Source of the DNA: Closterium sp. NIES-65
Taxonomy: Eukaryota > Streptophyta > Zygnematophyceae > Desmidiales > Closteriaceae
Direction of reading: 5' to 3'
Length of the DNA: 64,000 nt
Assembly: GCA_948144175.1 (NCBI GenBank)
Contig: CANXME010002087.1
Coordinates: 744,001-808,000, forward strand
Below, piece by piece: positions 21,569 to 31,400 of this stretch; position 1 is the stretch's first letter, and each line of letters opens with the position of its first letter. The notes under the pieces were generated by a model that ran no database searches, had not been told where the DNA came from, and saw only the letters and a list, made by a program, of their open reading frames with translations. A program made the translations under genes and the position numbers.

Positions 21569-24500
21569 ATGGCGACCCCCAGTGTCCTCGCTTTTGACGC
21601 TGAGGGTCGGGCCATTGAATATGACGTCTGGGTAGATCACCTCCAGCTTTAACTACAGTGCGATAGGGCAGACGGTCTCTCCCTCTTTGACCTCACTTCT
21701 GGTGCCTCTCGTGCCCCTGCTGCTGATGCTGACGCCACTGTTCGCTCACAGTGCGCCACACGCGATGCTGCTGCACGTCTTGCTGTGCGTCGCCACTTGC
21801 CTACCTCTGAGCGTGCGCACTTTAGCCAGTACAAGAGTGCTAAGACCTTGTACGACGCTGTAGTTGCACGCTACTCTTCCCCTGCCACTGCTGCACTTAG
21901 CCGCCTCATCCTGCCGTACCTCTTCCCTGACCTCGCAGCTTTTCCCACAGTCGCTGACCTCATTACGCACCTTTGCACTAGTGACATTCGCTACCGCGCT
22001 GCCCTTCCCGCTGATTTCTGTGCCAAGAACCCCCCCTCTATGTACATCACCCTCTACTACATAGTTACCCGCCTCCCTGACACCCTTCGCCCGGTCAGGG
22101 ACCACTTTCTCTCTGTTTGCCCCACCACCCTCACCGTTGACCTCCTCGAGGAGCGCCTCCTAGCAGCAAAGAAGAGCATAGTCGCTGTACGAGCCTCTCG
22201 TGGTGACCCTCGCGCCCCTGTCTTTGAGGGGTGCTCCCTCTCTCCTCTCTTGCCCTCTGTTGCCTCTGCTGCTGCGGGCGACCTCGTTGGTCTTGAGTCA
22301 GTCGGTGCGGCGTCTACCCCTAGCGGGATACGCCGCCCAGGCAAGGGCAAGGGGGGCAGGGGCGCTGGAGGAGCTAGCGGGGGCGGTGGAGGTGGCGGTG
22401 GAGGTGGCGGAGGGGGTGGGGGTGGCGTTGGGGGTGGTGGCGGAGGTGGAGGCGTCGGTGGCGGCAATGGAGGCGGAAGCGGCGGCGGCGGTGGCGGTGG
22501 GAGCGAAGGTGGCGAAGGTGGCGGCAGTGGAGGAGGTGGCGGTGGAGGAGGTGGAGCTGGTCGGGGTGGCACTGCGCAGAGGGTCGGCTCCGGTGGTGGT
22601 CCGCGCCAACAGCAGCAGCAGCAGCGCGCTCGTGAGATCCCCCCCCCTCAGCAGCTTCGTGAGTGGTACGCTGCACGCAAGCGGGGTGGGGGTACTGGTC
22701 CGTGCACCTACGTCCTACGCACCGGCGACCGCGCGGGTGAGCAGTGCGGGGGTGCGCACTCCACCCAGCGCTACTTTGGCCGCCTGACGGACGCTCGGCG
22801 TCACCAATTCCCTGAGGCCGCTGAGATCCCTCGCTGGGGCGAGCTGTCTAAGGCGGGAGTAGCTATCTTCGACCTTGACTTTGATGCTATCCTTGTTGCC
22901 ATGTATGCTGTGTCTATTAGTGATGAGGGTGACTGTTACCATTGTTTTCAGCCCGATCCGGGCATTGAGACTGCTGCTCTAGGTACTGGTGAGGCTGCTG
23001 CTCTAGGTGCTAGCGAGGCTGCTGCTCTAGGTGCTGGTGCGTCTGCTCCCTCAGGTGCTGGTGAGTCTGCTCTCTCAGGTGCTGCGTCGGCTTCGGCCTC
23101 CCACACCTTCACCCTTGACTCGGGGCCTTCTTACTCCTTCTTTCGAGACCGCACCACACTCACGCCGCTTAGTCGGCCAGTTGCAGTCTCTCTGGCAGAC
23201 CCCTCTGGGGGTCCTGTCCTTGCTCACTTCTCCACTGTCCTCCCGTGTCCAGCGGCCCCCTGTCAAGTCTTTACCTCCCCTTGTTCTCTACGAACTTGGT
23301 GACTGGTGCTGACCTACAGGATGCGGGGGTTCACCAGTTCACTCCTGCGAGCCAGCGGGTGACCCACTGCACAGACGCTCGGACGGGCCGACCCTTGGCC
23401 ATGTTTACACGTCGGCCGGGGTCGAGCCTTTATGCACTGACCACTGCATCTCCTCCAATCACTGCGTCTGGTCAGGTAGCTGCGTCGGGTCAAGTGTTTG
23501 CTGCAGCGTCCAGGTCTGGTCCTGAGTCTGCCCCCTGCTCGTGTCGCCTCCTGTCTCACGAGACTCTCCTCTGGCACCACCGCCTTGGTCACCCCTCCCT
23601 GCTTCGTCTCCGAGGCATGGCCTCCTGTGTCCTTATCTCTGGTCTTCCCCAGTCCCTCCCTCCCCTTCCTCCGGGGCCTGCCCATACCTGCGTCCCCTGT
23701 GTCGAGGGGCGGCAGCGTGCTGCCCCTCACTCCTCCCTGTTTCCTCCGACAGAGGCCCCACTGCAGACGCTTCACATGGACGTGTGGGGCCCGGCCCGCG
23801 TCCGTGGACAGGGTCACGAGCGTTACTTCCTGCTGGTGGTTGACGACTACTCGCGTTACACCTCAGTCTTCCCCTTGCGCAGCAAGGGTGCTGTCTCTGA
23901 GGTGTTGATCGACTGGATCCGCGCAGCTCGTCTCCAACTCAGGCAGAGCTTCGGCTCGGACTTTCCTGTTCTGCGTCTGCACTCTGACAGAGGCGGAGAG
24001 TTCTCCTCTGGCCTTCTGCGAGCCTACTGTCGTGCACGAGGAATCTGCCAGACCTTCACGCTTCCGGACTCTCCACAGCAAAATGGGATTGCTGAGCGCC
24101 GCATTGGCATGGTCATGGACGTCGCCCTTACGTCCATGATGCATGCGGCTGCCCCCCATTTTCTATGGCCGTTTGCGGTTCGGTACGCGGTGCATCAGAT
24201 CAACCTTCAGCCCAGGGTCTCCATGTCGGAGACCTCCCCAGCTTTGCAATGGACGGGGAAGGTTGGCGATGCGTCTGCGTTCCGTGTCTGGGGATCTCGG
24301 GCGTTTGTCCGCGACTTGTCTGCGGACAAGCTATCCCCTCGTGCTGCTCCCTGCGTCTTCCTTGGCTTCCCCCCTGACGCGCCAAGGTGGCAGTTCTACC
24401 ACCCCACCTCTCGCCGTGTTATGTCCTCCCAGGACGTCACGTTTAACGAGTCGGTCCCCTACTACCGTCTCTTCCCCTACCACACTCCGTCCCTCCCCCC

Positions 24501-27168
24501 GCCACCGCTCTTCCTTGTGCCAGGTCCCCCCCTGGTAGACCCCCTTCCCCCTCAGGGTCCAGCCCCTTCGGGTGTGTCCCAGGTAGACGCAGTTGAGTCT
24601 GCTGAGGTAGCTGGTGACTCTGGTGCTGCTGAGGGTGCTGAGCCTGAGGGTGCTGACTCTGGGGGTGCTGAGCGTGTGGGTGCTACGCGTGGGAGTGCTG
24701 AGCCTGAAGGTGCTACGACTGGGGGTGTTGAGCCTGGGGGTGCTGAGTCTGGGGGTGCTGAGCCTGGGGGTGCTACGCCTGGGGGTGCTGAGCCTGGGGG
24801 TGCTACGCCTGGGGGTGCTACGACTGGAGGTGCTGAGCCTGGGGGTGCGGAGCCTGAGGGAGCTGGGCCTGCTCGTGTGGCGTCTGGTGCGGCCGTACTT
24901 CGTTCCGCTCCTTGAGCAGGTTCTTGGTCTCCCGCATCCTACTGTTCCTCCTCCTCCCTTCGAGTGTCCACAGCCTGTCCCGTCACAGTTACAGTTACAG
25001 CCGGCCTCCCCACTGCCTGCTGCTTCTCCCTACACTGGTCCTACTGGAGGTCTTACTGAGCGTCGTGAGCCTGTGTCTCGCCCTGCGTCGCCCATCCGTC
25101 CTGGTCTCACTAGTGGTCGTGGTTCGCGTCAGCGTCCTCCTCCTGTCCCTGGCACGCACCGGATGTCTCTGCGTCCGTCCACTGCTCCTCTGCGTGCCCC
25201 TTTGCTCCTCCTGAATCCTCCTCTGACTTCTCCTCCTGAGTCCTCTCTTCCTGCTCTTCCTGACTCGGAGTCGGACTCTCTTTGTGCTGCTAGTCCTAAT
25301 GTCACACGTCTCCTTGCTACTGTTGTCACTGACTCTTCTTTGAGTCCACTGCTGCGTCTGCCCTAGTTGTTGAGCTCGTCGACTTTGCTGCTCGCAATCG
25401 TCTAGACTACGCTGCTAGTCTTGTTGCTGAGCCTGAGTCTGTCTGTCCTCTGTCCGTCGGGGGTGAGTGTGCCCTTGGCACGGACGTTCTTGAGGACAAG
25501 CAGGAGGAGTTTCAGTGCTTGGCCGCTGCTTCACCTCATCTCGTGTCCGTACTGCTTACCCCTGAGGGAGACCCGGATGCACTTGACATCCCGACTCCGC
25601 GCTCTTATGCGAAGGCGATAGAGGGTCCCTACTCCTCTTAGTGGCAGGTTGCTATGGACGCAGAGATGGCTTCCTGGAAGTCCACAGGCACCTACGTTGA
25701 CGAGGTTCCCCCGCCTGGGGCGAACATCGTCAGTGGCATGTCGATTTTCAGGGTGAAGCGGTCGTCGGGTTCTCCGCGTGTCATCAAGGCGCGTTACGTG
25801 GCTCGTGGCTTCAGTCAGCGGCAGGGAGTTGACTACTTTCAGACCTTCTCTCCCACCCCGAAGATGACCACTCTTCGGGTACTGCTGCACATAGCTGCTC
25901 ACCGTGACTACGAGCTGCACTCTCTTGACTTCAGCACTGCTTTCTTGCAGGGCAGCCTGCACGAGGAGATGTGGCTGCGTCGCCCACCTGGCTTCACTGG
26001 GACTTTTTCTCCTGGCACCCAGTGGAGCCTCCGGCGGCCAGTCTACGGTCTCCGCAAGGCATCGCAAGAGTGGCACGACACACTGAGGACTACACTTGCG
26101 GCTCTTGGGTTTGCTCCCTCTACTGCCGACCCGTCGCTGTTTCTGCGCACCGACACCTCTTTGCCGCCGTTCTACATCCTCGTGTACGTCGACGACTTGG
26201 TCTTTGCCACAGCTGACACTACCAGACTCGCCCACGTGAAGTCCGAGCTGCAGAAGAGACACACGTGCACAGACCTGGGTGAACTGCGCAACTACCTTGG
26301 CTTGCAGATCACCCGGGACAGAGCACGCCACACCATTACCCTGACTCAGTCACACATGGTGCAGTAGGTCCTTCAGCGCTTCGGCTTCACGTACTCCTCG
26401 CCTCAGGCCACTCCTCTGCCTAGTCGCCACTCGCTCTCAGCTCTGCCTTCGGATGAGTCCGTAGAGTCGAGTGGCATGTATCCAGAGCTTGTTGGCTGCC
26501 TCATGTACCTGATGACCTGCACACGACCTGACCTTGCATACCCTCTTAGCATTCTCGCACGCTATGTTGCTCCTGGGAGACACAGACCGGAGCACATGGC
26601 TGCAGCGAAGAGGGTGTTGCGCTACTTGTGCAGTACGTCCGGCATGGGGCTTGTGCTTGGAGGGCAGAGTCCAGTGGTCCTCACTGGGCACCCAGACGCT
26701 TCTTGGGCTGACGACCAGGCTACGCAGCGGTCGTCACAGGGTTACACCTTCAGCCTTGGCTCCGGCTCTATTTCGTGGCGGGCTACCCGCTCGTCTTCTG
26801 TTCTCGGCTCTAGTTGTGAGGCTGAGATCTGCGCAGGGGGTCTGGCTGCACAGGGGCTTTGCTGGCTCACCTACCTGCTGACTGACCTCGGAGAGCCGCC
26901 TCGTTCTCCTCCAGTGCTGTACGTAGACAACAAGGCCATGCTGGCCTTGTGTCGGGAGCAGAGATTGGAGCACAGAATGAAGCACATTGCTCTTCGCTAC
27001 TTCCTTGCTCGTGAGCTACAGCAGCGTGGTCAGCTGCGCCTTGCGTACGTGGCCTCTGAGGCCAACACTGCTGATATCTTCACCAAGGCGCTTGCGCCTT
27101 GTGATCATCAGCGCTTCTGTACTCAGCTGGGTCTTGTGCGTGCCTTGCCTCACTTGGTCACCCCTTGA
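21569..27168 (+). pseudogene. Decayed copia gag-pol of element D
   Basis: The start is ATG 21569. TAA at 21650 (codon 28) ends gag immediately. The open gag stretch 21785-23302 has polyglycine (22375-22565), the finger with its last Cys changed to Tyr, and the protease variant DSGPSYSFF. A 10-nt deletion near 23256 shifts frame. Integrase (23300-24250) keeps HHCC, MDVWGP, HSDRGGEF and QNGIAERR. The linker has at least 12 GAEPG/GATPG pentapeptides and then a deletion of about 400 bp near 24885. A 1-nt loss lies near 25342, and TAG codons are at 25639 and 26365. RT retains YVDD. RNase H ends at TGA 27166-27168. Confidence 0.92.
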
Positions 27169-27373
27169 CCTTGTTTGTATTGTTATCGATATATATACAC
27201 CTGCTCTTGCTTGTCTAGCCTTATACATATGTAATCCTGCATGTGAACTGGCCTTGTGGCCTTGAACTTGTGCTCGGAATGTGTGATGACTTTGCGATCC
27301 ACCCTGAGCTTGCTTCGCTTTGCTTGACTGGTCTTGTGACCCCTTGTTCTCCCCCACTTTGCCTATGGGGGTG
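27169..27373 (+). promoter_or_regulatory. Conserved 3' UTR and polypurine tract of element D
   Basis: Same block as in C, G, H1 and H2 (GAACTGGCCTTGTGGCCTTG, ATCCACCCTGAGCTTGCTT). It ends CCTATGGGGGTG against the 3' LTR. Confidence 0.75.
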
Positions 27374-27500
27374 TGTCAGATTTATATGACATAACTACTG
27401 TAGGCTATAGTGGGGTAGCACATATGGGGTACAGCTTTCTAGGGTTTGTACTTGTACCCAACTTTCCCTTAGTCATTCCATTCTCGTTTCAGTTTTCTCA
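27374..27500 (+). repeat. 3' LTR of element D
   Basis: 127 bp, three differences from 20565-20691, followed by TATAG. Confidence 0.94.
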
Positions 27501-27538
27501 TATAGAGCACCCCACTATAGGCTAGATAATAACATTCA

Positions 27539-28119
27539 TACACGGATTGTTCCGACAGAATCCTCGGCGCTGCTGCTCTATGCTGTTTGCCCTCACGGTC
27601 CATATGCTTCGTATCCGTGCCAGGGCTGACGTTTCAAATTTAGGTATCTGAGTTAAACCAAAAAAACGTTGTTTTTTTACCCTGGAAGCACATTTTCCAG
27701 AAAAAGAGCACCCTTATTGCTCAGGGTTGAGAAGTAGTGAACTCCGAATGTTCAGGGTCGAGAATTGAAAATCAGGGTCGTAGTAACGCGCTCTTTCTTT
27801 ACCGTAGAAAGAAGTCAGTCTCTGCATAATCGCAACATCTGCTCAAAATCTGATAGTCTACGGGGATTTCAGGCACAATCTGCCTTGACCTAGCGAATCG
27901 AATATGTGTCAGAGCATAACTATTTTGACCAATAACAGCAAACCAGATTTGACATTACAGATTCGCCTGATCTCGATGGTGGGTGTATGGGAACGAAATT
28001 TCGACGAAACTTCGTCCCGATAAAGCGAAAGGGCAGGGGTGGGGTGGGGGGGGGGGGGGGGGGGGGGGGTACGAACGTGGGGGGTACTGCGATCAATCCG
28101 AATGCGGGGTTATCAGGAG
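27539..28119. other. AT-rich spacer with TCAGGGT words and a 24-base G run
   Basis: I see no gene here. The words TCAGGGT / ATCAGGGTCG recur (about 27720-27780). An uninterrupted 24-G tract lies at 28046-28069, preceded by GGGGTGGGGT. The outer end of relic F is at 27538. Confidence 0.55.
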
Positions 28120-28124
28120 GAAAT

Positions 28125-28253
28125 TGTGAAACAAGGAAAACAGGAATGGAATGACTAAGGAAAGATTGGGTACAAATACAACCCTAGAAACCCTGTACCC
28201 CATATGTGCTACCCCACTATAGTCTACAGCAACTATGTCATATAAATCTGACA
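28125..28253 (-). repeat. 3' LTR of element G
   Basis: 129 bp, TGTGAAACAAGG...AATCTGACA. The polypurine tract CACCCCCATAGG (plus strand) lies just inside at 28254. Confidence 0.94.
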
Positions 28254-28459
28254 CACCCCCATAGGCAAAGTGGGGGAGAACAAGGGGTCACAAGACCAGT
28301 CAAGCAAAGCAAAGCAAGCTCAGGGTGGATCACAAAGTCACCACACAGTCCGAGCACAAGAGTAGGGCCAGAGGCCAGTTCACATGCAGGAGTACAGACA
28401 TATATATAAAACTAGACAAGCAAGAGCAGGCATATATATATGTCACAGTACAAGTGAAG
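28254..28459 (-). promoter_or_regulatory. Conserved 3' UTR of element G
   Basis: Minus-strand equivalent of the shared block in C, D, H1 and H2, containing CAAGGCCACAAGGCCAGTTC-type sequence on the plus strand. Degenerate TATATATA stretches lie near the pol stop. Confidence 0.7.
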
Positions 28460-31400
28460 TCAAGAGGAGAGCAAGTGAGGCAAGACAGGCACAAGACCCA
28501 GCTGGGTGCAAAAGCGCTGATGGTCACAAGGCGCGAGTGCCTTGGTGAACACATCAGCAGTGTTGGCCTCAGAGGCCACGTACGCAAGTCGCAACTGACC
28601 ACGCTGCTGCAGCTCACGAGCAAGGAAGTAGCGGAGAGCAATGTGCTTCGTTCTGTGCTCCAAGCGCTGCTCTCGACACAAGGCCAGCATGGCCTTGTTG
28701 TCTACGTACAGCACTGGAGGAGAACGAGGCGGCTCTCCAAGGTCAGTCAGCAGGTAGGTGAGCCAGCGAAGCTCCTGTGCAGCCATGGCCCCGGCGTAGA
28801 TCTCAGCCTCACAACTGGAGCCGAGAACCGAAGACGAGCGAGTAGACCGCCACGAGACAGAGCCGGAACCAAGGCTGAAGGTGTAACCCTGTGACGACCG
28901 CTGCGTAGCCTGGTCGTCAGCCCAAGAAGTGTCCGCGTGGCCGGTAAGGACCACTGGACTCCGCCCTCCAAGCACTAGCCCCATGCCCGACGTACTGCAC
29001 AGGTAGCGCAATACCCTCTTCGCTGCAGCCATGTGCTCCGGTCTGTGTCTCCCAGGAGCAACATAGCGTGCAAGAATGCTCAGAGGGTATGCAAGGTCAG
29101 GTCGTGTGCAGGTCATCAGGTACATGAGGCAGCCAACAAGCTCTGCATACGGACCACTCGACTCTACGGACTCATCCGAAGGCAGAGCTGAGAGTGAGTG
29201 GCGAGTAGGCAGAGGAGTGGCCTGAGGCGAGGAGTACGTGAAGCCGAAGCGCTGAAGGACCTGCTGCACCATGTGTGACTGAGTCAAGGTAATGGTGCGG
29301 CGTGCTCTGTCCCGAGTGATCTGCAAGCCAAGGTAGCTGCGCAGTTCACCCAGGTCTGTGCACGTGTGTCTCTTCTGCAGCTCGGACTTCACGTAGGCAA
29401 GTCCAGCAGTGTCCGCTGTGGCAAAGACCAAGTCGTCGACGTACACGAGGATGTAGAACGGCGGCAAAGAGGTGTCGGTGCGAAGAAACAGCGACGGGTC
29501 AGCAGTAGAAGGAGCAAACCCAAGAGCCGCAAGCGTAGTCCTCAGTGTGTCGTGCCACTCACGCGGTGCCTGGCGGAGACCGTAGACTGGCCGTCGGAGG
29601 CTCCACTGGGTGCCAGGAGGGAAAGTCCCAGTGAAGCCAGGTGGACGGCGAAGCCAGATCTCCTCGTGCAGGCTACCCTGCAAGAACGCAGTGCTGAAGT
29701 CGAGAGAGTGAAGCTCGTAGTCGCGCTGAGCGGCTATGTGCAGCAGAACCCGAAGAGTAGTCATCTTCGGGGTGGGAGAGAAGGTCTGAAAGTAGTCAAC
29801 TCCCTGCCGCTGACTGAAGCCACGAGCAACGTACCGTGCCTTGAAGACAGGTGGAGAGCCCGGCGGCCGCTTCACCCTGAAGATCCACATGCCACTGACG
29901 ATGTTCGCCCCAGGAGGGGGAACCGCGTCAACGTAGGTGCCTGTGGACTTCCAGGAAGCCATCTCTGCATCCATAGCTGCCTGCCACTGAGAGGAGTAGG
30001 GACCCTCTACGGCCTCCGCGTAAGAACGCGGAGTCGGGATGTCTAGTGCATCCGGGTCTCCCTCAGGGGCAAGCAGTACAGACGCGAGATGAGGTGAAGC
30101 AGCCGCTAGACACTGTAACTCCTCCTGCCTGTCCTCTAGGACGTCCGTGCCAAGAGCACACTCACCCCCGACGGACGGAGGACAGACAGACGCAGACTCA
30201 GCAACAAGACTAGCAGCGTAGTCGAGACGACAGCGAGCAGCAAAGTCGACGAGCTCAGCGACAAGGGCAGACGCAGCAGTGGACTCAAACGAGGGGTCAG
30301 TGACGACAGTAGCAAGGAGACGCGTGACAGTAGGACTGGTAGCACGAAGAGAGTCCGACTCAGGGTCGACAAGCACAGGAAGAGAGGACTCAGGAGGAGA
30401 AGGCAAAGGGGCACGCAGAGGAGCAGTGTACGGACGCAAAGACATCCGGTGCGTGCCAGGGACAGGAGGAGGACGCTGACGCGAACTGCGACCACTAGTG
30501 CGAGCAGCACGAACAGGCGACGCGGGACGAGACGCAGGCTCACGACGCTCAGCAAGACCTCCAGTAGGACCAGTGTAAGGAGAGGGAGCAGGCAGTGGAG
30601 AGGAAAGCTCCAGCAGGGACTGCGACTGGACAGGCGGTGGACCCTCTACTAGAGGAGAAAGACCAAGAACCTGCTGCAGGAGTGGAACGAAGTACGGCTG
30701 AGGCCGCGCGGCAGCTCCAGAATCAGCAGGGACAGCACCACCACCCTCAGCGACAGCACCAGCGCCACCCACACCTCCAGCGGCAGGACCAACAGCACTA
30801 GGCTCAGCACCAACGCCCTCAGCAGCTCCAGCTCCAGGAGGACCCGCAGGTCCAGCAGCTCCGGGACCGGCAGCACCCGCACCCTCGACGGTCGAAGAAG
30901 CTCCAGCTCCAGCTCCAGCAGCACCTCCAGACGCAGCAGCACGCCTCCAGCGGCGAGCGAACCACTCGCGCAGCTCCTGTGGAGAGAGGGGCTCCCGGCG
31001 AGACGCAGCAGCAGGAGAAACCCCAGGCTCAGCAGCTCCAGACGCAGCACCCCAAGGCTCAGCAGCTCCCAGCACAGCACCCCCAGGCTCAGCAGCTCCC
31101 GACCCAGCACCCCCAGACCCAGCACCTCCAGGCACAGCACCCCCCGGCTCAGCACCCCCAGGCTCCGCACCCTCCGCAGTAGCACCCTCAGGCCCAGCAC
31201 CCCCAGCAGTAGCACCCCCAGGCTCAGCACCCCCGCTCACAGCACCCCCAGAGATAGCACCCCCAGGCTCAGCACCCGCAGCAGCACCAGAGTCACCAGT
31301 AACCTCGACCGGGTCAACGGCGTCTACCTGGGACACACCTGAGGGGGCAGGAACCTGAGGGGGGAGGGGGTCTACCGGGGGGGGAACCGGCACAAGGAAG

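Larger units (their letters stand above)
20560..27505 (+). mobile_element. Ty1/copia retrotransposon D (20565-27500)
   Basis: 6936 bp, 127 bp LTRs with three differences, and duplication TATAG at 20560-20564 and 27501-27505. The primer site TGGTATCGAGCAGGTTCCC is at 20692. Gag-pol is full length but decayed. It inserted into the LTR of F, and the LTR sequence resumes exactly on the far side. It is the closest relative of A. Confidence 0.95.
20175..27538 (-). repeat. 5' LTR of relic F, split by copia D
   Basis: The LTR consists of 20175-20564 plus 27506-27538 (about 423 bp). It begins TGTTGCG after the primer site and ends ...AACATTCA. Its inner part resembles the E LTR (CTAGCTATGTACACTGAGGGG). 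Its outer ~75 bp, read on the minus strand, resemble the first part of the B LTR (AATGTTATTAT, AGTGGGGT, GCGAGTACAACCC, TTAGGGTTT). Confidence 0.75.
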
